A DNA stretch of 64,000 nucleotides from positions 16,568,021 to 16,632,020 of the forward strand of contig NC_049980.1 of assembly GCF_000003815.2 (NCBI RefSeq), read 5' to 3'. The first letter of the stretch is position 1, and every line of letters starts with the position of its first letter. Of this stretch, positions 24,134 through 35,925 are shown piece by piece. This DNA is from Branchiostoma floridae. Lineage: Eukaryota > Chordata > Leptocardii > Amphioxiformes > Branchiostomatidae. The notes below the pieces were generated by a model that ran no database searches, was not told where the DNA came from, and saw only the letters and a program-made list of their open reading frames with translations. Made by a program: the position numbers and the translations under genes.

Positions 24134-27100
24134 TCCACGGTTTGAAGACAGAGGCAACCCTCCAAGCACGTCGTCCAACATCTATCCAACCAGTCCTCCA
24201 AGCACGTCCAACATCTATCCAACCAGTCCTCCAAGCACGTCCAACATCTATCCAACCAGTCCTCCAAGCACGTCCAACATCTATCCAGCCGGTCACAACA
24301 ACACATACTTTCCATCCCCCATGTACCAGTTTTCACCTTACGTAAATCATGGCATCTCCTCTCCACTGTTGCATCCTCCATCTCCAGCCTACCATATGTC
24401 ACCAGGAGTAAATGCCCAGTTTCATCAGCCATCGACCAGCTATGCCCAGCCAACTGTTAGCTTACAAGCGTTTCAACAAATGGAGGACAAGCTGAAGGCA
24501 CAGCTATCAAAGATGAACACACTTGTTGAGGAGCAACAAAAAGAGATCCATGATTTAAAGACTTACAGTAAGGCCAGCATCGATGCTGTTAAAAACACAG
24601 CCCAAAAAGAAGTCAAGTCACTTGTGATGAAGGATACCATTTTGACATACAATGCAGAGACTGCAACTGACATTGCGAATATGACACCACAGTCCATGAA
24701 AGAACAGGTGAAAGAGGAAGCACCAGTTTTCTTCGAGCTCCTAGAAAACTGCATCAAAAGCGATGTCCCTGGGGACAAGGACACCTCAATGTTGGCATTT
24801 CTCAATCTTTGTTCCATTGCAAACAACAGAAGCAAGCGTGCCAATGCCATACAAATGATCACCACCCTGTCACTCATCTCGAGGTCAACAAATGTGCAGG
24901 TATGTTTGCATTGATACTTAAGCATTCTTGAGATTACATAAGATTGTTTAACCCAGTGTTAATTTGTGTCACTCAGTCAAGACATTTTGTATGTTTCTTT
25001 GTCATGTGGCATGTCACTTTCTTTGAACAAAAAACAGATGCGTACATGTATTTCCAAATCAGGGTTATGAGGGATTCAAAATGTATTGAAATCTTTTTTT
25101 ACATTTCCAACAATTATTCATCCCTATGTAGGGGTGGGTACCGGTACAGAAAATTCGCGTCCAGGTCCGGTTCAGGTCCAGAGGATCAGGTCCAGGTTCG
25201 GACCTGAACCTGATGCAGTATGACTCTAGTATGACTCATACCAATGGCCCATTTCACTACAAAGAAATCTGTGTGGTAGAGTATTAGACTAACACTGGCA
25301 TTTTAAAATTCTACAACGCTAACTGCACTTGTAGGATTGGCTGTAAACTAAAACTTGGTAGAAATTGCTATAAACTTTACTTCACTCTTGTTATTTTCTT
25401 CCACCTGCAAGCGCCAAAACGTGTGAATGCCTGATAAAATAATCTGTTAATTTTCTAATCAGCCCAACATCCGGTCCTCCTAATTTTTTCTGGACAGGTC
25501 CAATAAGAAAAAAAAGGGATTGTACCGGTACACTGTACCCTGCCTAATTCCTATGTAAACCATTGGCTGTTTTTGCAGGTCATCTCCATGCTGAATTCCA
25601 TGGGTGTTGCCAGTTCCTACAAGGCAGCATGGAATTTTCTGTCCAACTTTGCTGAAATGCAGGGGGCAAAGCACCTGGACAACAGCAAGCCTTGTATTGT
25701 CTTTTTTGACAATGTTAACATTCTCAAAAGAGTGGGACATGTGAGGATGGGTGAGTCCTTAAATTGCACAAAACAGTTGTTTCACTTTAAATAAACTATG
25801 AAATGAATTGTAAAACAAGTTGTACTGTCAGATTCTATACTTTATTCTTGTGAATAGAAAGGACAGAATATTGCTAGACTGATGATTATCTCATTACCTG
25901 TATGTCTGTTTGTCTAGGGAAACAAAACGAGATGTTTAATTGGACAAGCCGGTTGGCAGTTGTGGTAGAGCATGAAGATCCTTCAGCCAGCAGAGAACCC
26001 CAGGTAACACAGGACATCTTCATTCATAGTTATGTTCGAAATGTGCTAAGCAGATACATGTAGTAGATTGAAACTGTCATATAATATGTATAACATAGTA
26101 CACTTTATTTACAGTTTGTGCTTTATCATAATCTGAGCACAAGACCAACTACCCTTTAATAAAAAACAAACATTGTGTCAATGTGTATCTTTCACAATAA
26201 ATTACATTTTGGCTATTTATATTTCAATTTGTAGGGCAAAAGAGAGGACCTGTCTGATGCAGACATACTGGCTGACAGCAATGACATAAGTGACCTCAAA
26301 AGCAGATTAAAGAATCAAGTGAAAGCTATAATAGTTGAACATTTCCCAAGCTTCCATCAGTTTAAAGACAGTGTAAGAGCTCCATCCAGCCCCTTGCCAG
26401 TTAAGAAAAGTAGCATCACCCCGCTGCCACTGATGGACAAGGATGAGTCGAAAAAGGATGATACAATTCAGATTCTGCTCAAATTTGCTGAAGAGCTACA
26501 GCTGTCTGACAACATAAAAGACCAGGTACGATATGTAAACATGGAGTCCCAAGTGTGGTAACAGAACTATCAAACATGGACAATGATAACAATAGTAGTA
26601 GTGTTGACAGTAATAACAATGTTTATGGAAATCTATTCATTATATAATTGTATACTTTTTATGAGATGTATCAATTACTTATACATGATGTTTGCCCATC
26701 GGGTGTCAATGGAGATATGACTTCCGAATCTACGGAACTTATACATATTACCTTATAAATGATACATTGGTTTTGCTGCTATTAGGCAGTCGTCGGCGAC
26801 CAGGCGACTTGCAAAAACATCCGTGGAGGACGAGGATGGAGAGAAGGCGAGGAGGATCCTGTTCAGCTGTTACAGTGGGCAAAGGAGAGTCCAGGTAATG
26901 TATTTCTTCTATGCTTTTAAAAAACAATCACAGTACATGTATTATGTTGCTAAGAAGGAAAATGAATATCTTTATGTGTATTGCTGACTCACATAATATT
27001 TGTGTATGAACTAGTGTGTCCTATTCTGCATAACAAATGCTACTTTTGATAATAGGGGTTGTAATTGCTCAAGTGTACAATAATAAATTGTTTTGCTAAC

Positions 27101-28580
27101 TTTTTTTGATTAACAAATGTCTCCCCCCCACCCCTTTTGTTTTTTTCATAGGTGACTTTCACTTTGTGTGGGAGGCCCTGAAAACAGCTACGCTGTGCTG
27201 CTGGGGCCTGGCCACAGAAGCAGGCTCTCTCTCACAGATAAGGGTTGCCATCAACCGGATGCGGGCGGACAAGGAGTGTAAGAACTTTCAAGTTTCTGAC
27301 GAGTTCTTTTGCCAAAGAGGAAAGGACACATCCTAGCTGCCCTCACAGTTTTCCTCGGTCTGGAGTCACCTCAGGAATCCTACAACTGCACCTCTCCCCA
27401 TGACTTTGACTCTATAGCTTCAAAGTTTGTTACAGAAGTAGTGTTTCCAGGCCAGTGGACTGAAGACAGTGACCAAGTGCAGACCAGAGCACGCTTCATG
27501 TTGTACCTGGGACTGCTCTACCTGGACTTAAGGACAGCAGTAAGGTAAGTTGCTTCTGTTACCTACAAGTCATTTTTTAAATCAATAGTATGTACAAGAG
27601 CTATGTACAAAGTGACAAGGAGTAGTACAATAACACAAATGTACTTTGTGATATCTGTATTGATGTGAATGGGATGATGTATGATAAATACATGTCAATT
27701 TGTTTTGAAAATGTTGTCCTGATCCAGATACCAAATGGGTGAGGCTGTAATCCAACATTGGAAGGTCTGGTTTGAGCTGTTTCTGGGGACAAAGAGGAAC
27801 AACTACGCATGCGAGGCTGCCAACCTTCTCGCCAATCTGAAGGCTGACTGGTCCCCGTATATGGCCTACATCCACACCCACAACCGCTGTGTGAACATCA
27901 CGGGAGAGGAAGGCAAGGGCAAGCCGATAGACATGCTTGGAGAACACCACAACAGGTACATGTTATTATTTATCTTGTATTGTACAAGTGTATGATTTAC
28001 TTGCTGTGAGTAAATGTTGACTATTTGACTTTGAGCCTTTAACCATAACCATACAGTCAAAAGGACACTTATTAATATTAATGCGTGAACTTTTAACCTT
28101 CACAGGACCATCAAGCAGACATGCCGTGCAGCTGGGGGACGACTAGAGTTCAAACACGCCCAGGACATAAGTCTTTCTGTGCAGCTGTTTGACGCCGCCA
28201 AAAACTTCGCAGACAGCTTGTGTTCTAAGAAGACTACACACCACACAACGACATCTGCAGAAGTGGACATTCAGTCAGTAATGACAACAGTCTTAAAACA
28301 CGAAGTGTATCACAACAAACCAGGGAGGAGCTTGAACCCTGAGTGGTTGGACCCACGAGCTGTTGCAAGAGAGCGACTGTACGACAACAAATGGCTGGCA
28401 AACTTTCTCACTCGTGGAAAGCAGGACATCTCTGACGATACAGAGCCACCTGAGTCCCCGGATGCTGATGACGGAGAGACAGACGAGGACAGCGCCGAAC
28501 AAGTTGAAGTCAGAGACGAAGAGGATCCTGAGTGGGAGGAAATCGAGGACGCTGACCTTATCAACTTAGACCTAGCATAA
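24134..28580 (+). CDS. DUF6589-type transposase-like protein (one frameshift)
   Basis: Exons 24134-24899, 25579-25750, 25918-26003, 26235-26525, 26786-26894, 27152-27544, 27728-27955 and 28106-28580, all in phase except for one lesion: a base appears missing at about 27300-27320, where DEFFCQ must continue into KGHILAALTVFLGL one frame back. About 840 residues plus an unseen start. Order: Pro/Ser/Thr-rich tandem repeats, a coiled coil (EDKLKAQLSKMNTLVEEQQK), then a core with VISMLNSMGVASS, CIVFFDNVN, VVGDQATCKN, DFHFVWEALK and HILAALTVFLG, and an acidic tail. The FDN, GDQ and DFH motifs fit the DUF6589 family as I know it, found in fungi and invertebrates and thought to be transposase-derived; the Asp residues may be RNase-H-like metal ligands (inference). 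It is convergent with the RecQ-type gene. Confidence 0.65.
24158..24291 (+). repeat. 33-bp coding minisatellite, 4 copies
   Basis: Four successive 33-bp units encode PPSTSNIYPTS (the first has one extra TCG codon, the last reads PAG). The period is a multiple of three, so the frame survives copy-number change. It forms the low-complexity N-terminal part of the DUF6589-type protein. Confidence 0.9.
25131..25549. mobile_element. 419-bp hAT-type MITE in a DUF6589-gene intron
   Basis: Flanked by a direct 8-bp repeat CCTATGTA (25123-25130 and 25550-25557), the duplication length of hAT elements. The ends GGGGTGGGTACCGGTACAG and, inverted, AGGCAGGGTACAGTGTACC are imperfect TIRs, with CCGGTAC shared near both ends. 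The interior has tandem GGTCCAGGTTCGGACC-like words and no coding capacity. Confidence 0.65.
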
Positions 28581-28649
28581 GGTTAGTACTCTTGTCTCTT
28601 TCATTTGTACATGTACTACATTCGCTCATGTACAAATGAAAGAAACCCT

Positions 28650-28842
28650 AGGATCACACAATGAAGGTCCTGCAGGAGTACTGTCCAACAGTGCAATAAA
28701 AACCCAAGCCCAAAGCATCCAGAAAGGTGAACATAGAAAGATGTTTCAAAAGTATCCACGATTTAGTATGAAGAAAATAGCACCAATCATTCTCAACAAT
28801 ATTGGCGAGAAGTTTCCCAAACCTATCATTAAAAATAATTAG
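28650..28842 (+). pseudogene. Inverted, decayed copy of the RecQ-gene 3' end
   Basis: The plus strand reads GPAGVLSNSAIKTQAQSI, then KKIAPIILNNIGEKFPKPII and a stop at 28840-28842. The minus strand just beyond (29071-28847) reads GPAGVISDSAI-IS-IKTQAQSI and DIAPFILDKIEQEFPEPII. Similarity is visible in the DNA too (GGTCCTGCAGGAGT, AAAACCCAAGC, CAAAG-ATCCA). The two stop codons face each other 4 bp apart. It has no helicase domain and is probably non-functional, unless it serves as 3' UTR of the DUF6589-type gene. Confidence 0.7.
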
Positions 28843-28846
28843 CTAA

Positions 28847-29125
28847 CTAAACATTTGTCAAATCCCCAAGGGCCCTTCTTCTTCTCTTGATGATAGGTTC
28901 AGGAAACTCCTGTTCAATCTTGTCAAGAATGAATGGTGCTATGTCCTCTGAAACACCTTTAACCTTCTTACACAGGTCTTCCACTGTGTGGATACTTTGT
29001 GCTTGGGTTTTGATTGAAATAATTGCACTGTCGGAAATCACTCCTGCAGGACCAACATGTGCAATCCTCATGTCGTCTTCAAAAAGCTCATTCCTCAGTT
29101 CGTACAGGCTTTTTTCCAGTTTTTT
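28847..29125 (-). pseudogene. RecQ-gene C-terminal extension beyond a premature stop
   Basis: In the same frame as the helicase and directly after its TAA, the reading continues KKLEKSLYELRNELFEDDMR and on for 92 codons to TAG at 28849-28847. A facing inverted copy preserves much of the same peptide, which argues that this was once coding. The stop sits in an A-rich stretch (GATTAAAAAAAACTGG), so it could be a genuine mutation, a polymorphism or a base error. Confidence 0.6.
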
Positions 29126-31629
29126 TTAATCGCCTTCCTGTCTTTTCTTTTTTCTGGTCGCAGCTGCCCTCTTTGCTGTCTTGTGGACCCTGGGATGCAG
29201 CAGGTACGCTCCCCGTGGTGCTGTGGCCTCCTCCTGGCAGACAGAGCAGCAGTGGTCTGTGTCTGCCGCCTGACTGCCAAGTTCCTTCAGCATCACAGCG
29301 CGGATGCAGGACCGCTTGGCCACGAACTGCTTCAGGCAGTCTTCAGCGTCTTCCTCTTCCTTACACTTGCCAGCAAAGACGACAGCAGTGGCTGGCTCCC
29401 CTGACCTCCCAGCCCGGCCAATCTCCTACAGAAGTAAAAGTACAGTAGCATTAGCTTAGACTTAAGTTTCATTGCTTTCAAAACGTTGTAAAATATATAG
29501 AGAGTGGCTTTGTTTGAGATCTTACCACTTTTGATGTAATACAAGTGAGCATGACCTGATAATTAAACCGATGTAAAATAACTGATAAAGGAAGAAGCAC
29601 ACTTCCATGGAAAATACCCAGATTTGCTAAGTTTAACATAGCAGAAGCATGCATATTGTATTATGTCTTCTATTTGGTTGGTATCATCATGAATTATGTA
29701 TGAGATTCTCACCTGGTATAGCTGGCTCATGGACTTTGGCAGGCCATACACCACAACACAGGAGATGTCAGGGATGTCAATGCCCTGAAATTGTTATTGT
29801 AGAGTTTTAAGAAACAGGAATGTTTTCAGAAATATATATTTTTGTACAATAGCTAGAAATTAGTACATGCAAAATAATGTGTTTGAAAATATGGCAAATT
29901 GTTTGCCAGCATGCAGTTATAATGTCACTTAATGCTGTTAATTAAGAACCATTATGTACACTTACCATCCCAAAAGCCACTGTAGCCACAACTACCCTGA
30001 CCTCGCCATCCTTGAAACGTTTAAGGACTTTGGCCTTGAGGTCAGGGCTCATGGAACTGTGGAAGTAGGCCACGGATGCTTTGAACCTGTCTCCCGCATG
30101 GGCCTGCAGCATCTTCCACACATCCATGGCCTGGTTTCTTATAGGCACATAGATAAGCTGCTTCTCGATGGCCCGTCCATCTTTCCTTAGGGCCTGCAGT
30201 AGTCCCAGGAAGTCCTTCTGAAATTACCAGTTATTACATACGTGCGTTAAGTAAACTGTGCATTGAATAAGTGCAGATACAAAATGGTTTCCATAAAGAT
30301 ATGGTATGCACAGTTGTCATGTTTTTCATATACATGTATCTGTTAATGTAATATGAGAAAAGATAGGTGAATTGAAGTGTTTCAGTTACCTGCATTGCGA
30401 TCTTTTTCTTGGAGACCAAGAAAAGATTTGGTCTGTCGAGACTCCCACTGATGTGGATGTTCCCTTCCCGAAAAAGAAGATCCTTCTTGATGCCTTCCAC
30501 AGCATTGGGGGAGGCAGAAGCTGTGAGGGCCATGACTGGGGTGTTGAGACAGTGGGCCCTCAGTCCGCCTATCTGTGCAAATGCTACTCTGAAGTCGGGA
30601 CCCCTGAAACAGATTGTATATACAGTACTATTAGAACTATGCCAAAACTTATTATGTCTACACATAGGCACATCTAGATAGAGGCAATACAGTTGTAGTA
30701 AATCATTTAGCAACCTGTTTAGTTTTAACAAAATTGCTACACACCCTTTCTCTGTCACTTGAAAGAATTAAATCATTCTTACCACTCAGGGATACAGTGG
30801 GCTTCGTCCACGACAAGGGCACACACAGGTCTAGTTGTGGTGAAAATGCCCCTGCCCTCTCCCACAGCAACTTCTGGGCTGGTGTATACTATAGAAAAGT
30901 AATGAGAAAAAAATTATAAGCAAAAATATACCTATGTTTACGAGTATTTATGTAACTGTAACTTACAGATTTCTGTGGTAAATTAAATCTGTATAACAAG
31001 GTTCAAGATAAAAGAGAAATGACAGGACCGTGGCTACAATATATTTTGTTATTCTTGTCTAGCAACTGGTGTAAATAGGATAACTTGAAATAAAAAGGAA
31101 GTACAACAAGTGTGATACATACCTAGTTTGACCGACTTGTCTGCCACTGTGTTGATGTCGTTCGCCGACTTCAAGTGAATTGCCTTGTATCCCGTTGTAG
31201 TGGTGTACCGGGCGATCTGAAATGAACGGTAAGTGTTCTCATTATTTATCTTCAGCGCTTCCGCAGAGTGAAGAGTCTCTTACAATTCGAGTAAACATTC
31301 AGTTATCCTTGGTTAGTGAGGGAGGGGGGCGTAACTCAGGTCCGCCGCCGGTAGGCATTTTATGGAGATATATACAATATAAAATTTACCTGGTCATCGA
31401 TGAGTGCTGTCAGGGGACTGATGACAATCACAAATGGCTCGTCAGAGTCCAGGCACGACGGAATCGCCTGGAAACAGAACGTCTTTCCAGCTCCGGTCGG
31501 TAGCCCGACAAACACGTCTTGGCCATTTAAAATACCCAAAACAGCGTCTGCCTGGCCCTGTCGCAGTGTGTCGTACTCGAAAACATCTTTGCCAACACGG
31601 CAAACGCGGTCCATCAAATTGGCTTGCAT
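29126..31629 (-). CDS. RecQ-family ATP-dependent DNA helicase
   Basis: Seven exons on the minus strand: 31629-31390 (ATG at 31629), 31216-31123, 30888-30783, 30603-30390, 30217-29966, 29784-29713 and 29425-29126. All phases fit, giving 425 residues to the TAA. Helicase motifs in order: LRQGQADAVLGILNGQDV (Q/0 motif), Walker A GLPTGAGKT, FVIVISPLTALIDDQ (Ia), VVDEAHCIPEW (II, DEAH), MALTASAS (III), VRVVVATVAFGMGIDIPD (V) and YQEIGRAGRSGE (VI), then a Cys cluster (RSC...DHCCSVC) like the RecQ zinc module. RQC and HRDC domains are not seen. It unwinds DNA 3' to 5' by family knowledge. The small size, neighbour and broken tail fit the multicopy RecQ-like genes of invertebrates rather than BLM, WRN or RECQL, but this is inference. 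Confidence 0.85.
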
Positions 31630-33060
31630 AGCCACCAGAGTAAATACAAGTAGTTACCAGATTAAACACGCAGTCATCAAAATAAACACTGTCAAAATGG
31701 ACCGTTACTTTGAAAATTTCATGTGACCTTTGACACTTCCGGTCACATGTGACAGGATCGTCGCTCCCGCTTGGACCGTCACGGGCGAGTCGGAAAGCAA
31801 TAAAAGTGTTATTTAGCCACTTCGCACCTATCAGATAGCGATTAGTGGAGATCAAACAAGGCACCGGGATACCACAGACTCCGACGATCGCGTGCTGTTC
31901 CCTGGCCGGTTATATTCCTCTGGCCGGCTTACTCCTCTGATTTGTTACATTTCTACGATTTTTCCAGCGATCCGGAGTCTGGTAGAGACTAGAGTTCATC
32001 TATCTTTTAACTGTCCCGTGTTCTGTGAAATAGGTGGGGTTTGTGATTTTAATGAAACGTAGACTTTTGGTGATTTACTAATTGGCAAGCGCTCGGACAA
32101 ATTGTGGCAACAGTTTGAAATAAACTTTCTTTCGGTCCCGTCGTGAAAACATTTTCCACTGCATTCAGTATGCAATACTTAATTATAATAAACAGTCTAA
32201 CGTGGACAAATAGCTTCTTATAACGACCTCTCTATCTCTAATGGATAAGCGCTTATTCTTATCTTAGATATGGCGGATCTTTATTCGAACTCAGGTAATT
32301 TTCCATCGAATATATATTTGGATTTGAAACCTTTGTAGCATATTGGCTTACCATGATTTGTAGACGATTTGTAAAATAATTTTTGACGTACATATCCTCT
32401 CTTTAATTAACAATGTACATATATTCTTATTGTCTACAGGGTAATTGGTGTTCCATAAGAGGGAATATCATGAAAGTTGGTGTAACCAGCTCTTCTTGCA
32501 ATTATTTACCATTTTGTATTGTTGACACAGTAAAACGTTCACCTGTAAGGGATGTGTGTGGATGTCCAGTTGCTTCAGCCTCAGCCAATACTTAGGTACA
32601 AGAACACTGATACATCCATATCTATTTGGAATACCCCGAGTTTTGCCCTACTAGCTAGGTTACACGAATTTCTGTGTGCACTAAGGATCGGTGTTTTTAC
32701 AAAAGCGGTTCTATATGTTAATATTTCAACAGGGCAATTGTCAGTGCCCTTTGCCTCAGATCTCAACAGAATATAACATTGTAGACTTGACATATGCATT
32801 ATCGTGTTTAAGTAGGGCCTTAGGGAATAACGCAGTCTGAATGAGGGTTTTGATACCGAAAGCGGCTTTCTGTGCCTTTCAAGACAGTTGATTTAGCTAA
32901 AGAATAACTGCCTGACGAGGACAGGCCTGGATAAAGAGCGTCATTTGGAAACTTGATGTTCCTGAAAGTCCATCCCAATTTTTTTAAAACCACCACTTTA
33001 GTTTTCTTTAGTATTGAATCTTCCATTTCATGTCCAGTGCACGCAAACAAAACACGCTTC
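31630..33060. other. Upstream region of the RecQ gene
   Basis: No coding exon recognised. Includes an imperfect inverted pair, CAGACTCCGACGATCGC near 31873 and GCGATCCGGAGTCTG near 31968, enclosing repeated CTGGCCGG words, which looks like a small fold-back element. A minus-strand frame at 33098-32820 reads protein-like in places (CTGHEMEDSILKKTKVVVL) but has no start or splice support. Confidence 0.4.
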
Positions 33061-33064
33061 TCTA

Positions 33065-33258
33065 CGTCTACGGCGACAGTGGTGTCCTGTCTGAACATGC
33101 ACCTGCATGATCATGAGTCGTGGGAAATTCCCTGACGAGGTGACGGCCCAAAACCCCCACGCCTCTACGGCGACAGTGGTGTCGTGTCTGAACATGCAGC
33201 TGCATGGTCATGAGTCATGGGAAATTCCCTGACGAGATGACGGCCAAAAACCCCACGC
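33065..33258. repeat. 97-bp tandem duplication
   Basis: CGGCGACAGTGGTGTC begins at 33071 and again at 33168. The following 80 or so bases, including GTCTGAACATGCA, GGGAAATTCCCTGACGAG and ACCCCCACGCCTC, are repeated with few differences. Confidence 0.85.
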
Positions 33259-33284
33259 CTCCATACATGATCGTAAATGCGCGA

Positions 33285-33675
33285 TTTTATTTTTACAAAA
33301 ATGAATTTATGACGATTGTGAATTAAAGAAATGTGGGATTTTTTTTAAAATTGCAGATATAACGACAGTGAATGAAAGACATGCGGGATTTTTTTTTTCG
33401 AATGCCAATATGACGACTGCGTATGAAAGAAATGCGGGATTTTTACGAATGCGATTAGGACGATTGCGAATAAAAGAAATGGGGGATTGTTTACAAATGC
33501 AATTATGACGATTGCGATCGAAAAATGTGTGATTTCTTACAAATGCAAATCTGACGACTGTTAGTGAAAGAAATACGGGATTCTGTATGGATGCAATGAC
33601 GACGACTTTGAATTAAAGAAGTGTGGGATTTGTTACAAATGATGACGATGGTGAATGATGAAGACATGTGGGAAA
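33285..33675. repeat. ~48-bp degenerate tandem array, about 7 copies
   Basis: Units carry TACAAATGCAATTATGACGA and end in GAAAGAAATGCGGGATTT. The GGGATT word recurs at 33335, 33385, 33436, 33483, 33529 (variant), 33577 and 33625, spacings 46-51. Divergence between units is high, so the array is old. Confidence 0.8.
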
Positions 33676-35925
33676 GAAATGCTACTAGTTATAGCAGCAC
33701 CCCAATGAGTCCACACAGTATAGTCAGGACCGTAATTGAACTGAACATAAAATGGACATGCAAGAGAATGATTTGTTTTTCCGGTCATTATTTTGATCGC
33801 AGCTACCAGTAGTCTACCAGAATCTGGTACCGATGATGACTAGCGTGTATGTTGGTTGACAAAGACATTGAGAAATGATTGTTTCTAATAGAAAATTTAC
33901 GGGTGAGCAGTGACGCTTGTACGAGGGAGTTTCAAACTCTGGCGGCATGACAAATCCCCGGTGAGCTTATCTAAAGGTGCCCTCTCACTGCACTTGCGTC
34001 ACTGCGGGGTTTGTTCACTGCGTTACTGTTTTGCTATTTTCTCCGATATATTTCAGAATTTAGATATTGCGTAATACGTAAAAGTATGAAGACGACAATT
34101 TTACGCTATATTTTGAGATGTTGACAGCAGAACTTGCAACAGCTAGACAAAGATTAGCCTGGATGTCAGACGGCTTCCAACTTCTCGGCTCAAGGGCTAA
34201 CATGTAGTCTCCACCAGACTGACTACGCTGGCTGTTATAGGGAGAATACTTTGCCTGGGAAGTTTTGCTACCAGAGGCTTTGGTCGGCCGCGTAATCCCA
34301 ACCTGATTTAACCTAATAGCGTGTACTGATTCCCCTGGCCAATTTCCCGATTTTATTGCCGAATTTCACGATCCCTGGACCCACGTAGGAAGGTGTAGTC
34401 TACCCAGCATGCTCCGACTAAAGAAATTCTACAACAGACCCCCCAGTTATATTTTACAGATACGTTGATATGTTTATCTTTTTTTAGCAGAAGTGTTCTT
34501 GATGCAGGTGCCTATAGAAGAGTCCATCCTCACACAGGGAGGGGCAATCGTTTAAATGCAATTCTGGACAGGGTGATTATGCGAAGTCCGTTCTTTGATG
34601 AGAGGAGCTGTAATTGAACGGGTCCAGTTTACATGAAGATAGCGCTACAATACTCCATTACCCTGCGAGAGAGTCATTTTGCTAAATTTAATTTTGGACT
34701 GGAGTGCTTAGGCAAAGTCCATTTTATTTTAGAGAAAGTGTTTCTAAACCAGTGCATTTCACATGTGGATGCTGGCCAATGGAAGAGTCCATTCTCGCAC
34801 AGTTAATTTTTAGCCTGAATAAATCTCGCTTAATCTGATTAAATCTCGCTGTATAGCAGCCCGCCCAACATCCGCCGGCCCCCTAGAGGAGGGGACAGTT
34901 ACAGCCCTGGACAGCGGAGTTTGCGTTGCACAGACTAAGTTAATTTTTGAGCAGAAGGATTATTGAACTGGTCCACTACATTGTAGTTGTCGACACATGT
35001 CACAAGAAAAGTCCATTCTCTTTTTAAAGATTCAATCTACGAATTTGATGATAATGCATAAGGAACTTCTTTGGTAGGGCTCATGCATAGTCCATTTTTA
35101 ACCGGAAGTGTTTTTAACGTCAATATTAATATTTATGTTAATTTATCCCGCATAAATTACTCACACGCAAACCTGTATATATATTTGCTGCAACAGCTAA
35201 TATTTAACTCTAGTTGCTCTAGCGACTCTAGCCACAGTCAAAGATACAAGTATAGCTGTACTGATGTCCAACAGTTATGTATCTAAATGTTTTAACTTTG
35301 TGATTTTCTTTTCTCGTTGGAAACAAACTCCCTCAACGATAGATTTGATGAGAAATTCGCCTAGTGCATGTTTTGTTCAGTTTTGACCTCTGACCCTCAT
35401 ATGCATACAAAACAGATTTTAGTGTTAGGCTGCTTTAGTTTACCGCATTGTAACGCCAAGAGGCCGGAAACAAAGGTTTAATGAAAGAAGTTTGCAGTTA
35501 AACCAATTTCAGAACAACTGAATCTGTATTTTTTTCAATATTCAATACTATACTATCATAGTTTCCAAGTTTGTACCAGAAAGTGTTGCTAACTCCATAA
35601 CAAAGTACTGTACTTACTCACGTTACTGAAATTTTTACGTTAGTTTTATGTTTGTGTTTTTGGTGGTGACAGCTTAAGTAAAAAATTAAAACTATTGTTT
35701 TCATTCCTGCCCAGTATGTGAATACGATATTTTTAGTTTTACACTCCACTTTCTTCCTTCTGCAAACTGCATCATGAAATTGCAGTTTTATCTTGATATT
35801 GTGTTTGCAGCATAAATATCAATATCTAGTTGTAGAAAATAGTGCTACTGCAGCTAGTATGCAGTTTTATGAGTTTCATATGTTTTAACAAAACATTTTT
35901 AATTTACTTTTCAGGGTCTAGAGTC
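33676..35925. promoter_or_regulatory. WTAP upstream region and probable 5' UTR
   Basis: No coding exon is recognised. The first coding WTAP exon begins with an acceptor (ACTTTTCAG, ending 35913) 12 bp before the ATG, so a non-coding 5' exon and the promoter should lie upstream in this interval. Their exact position is not visible. Confidence 0.35.

Noticed and set aside
31873-31983. Outer terminal repeat of a DUF6589/RecQ transposon
   Set aside because: The small inverted pair here pairs only with itself. I could not find a matching sequence on the left side of the gene pair.
32820-33098. Minus-strand frame with CTGHEMEDSILKKTKVVVL
   Set aside because: Partly overlaps the 97-bp duplication, has no supported start or exon borders, and matches no family I recognise.
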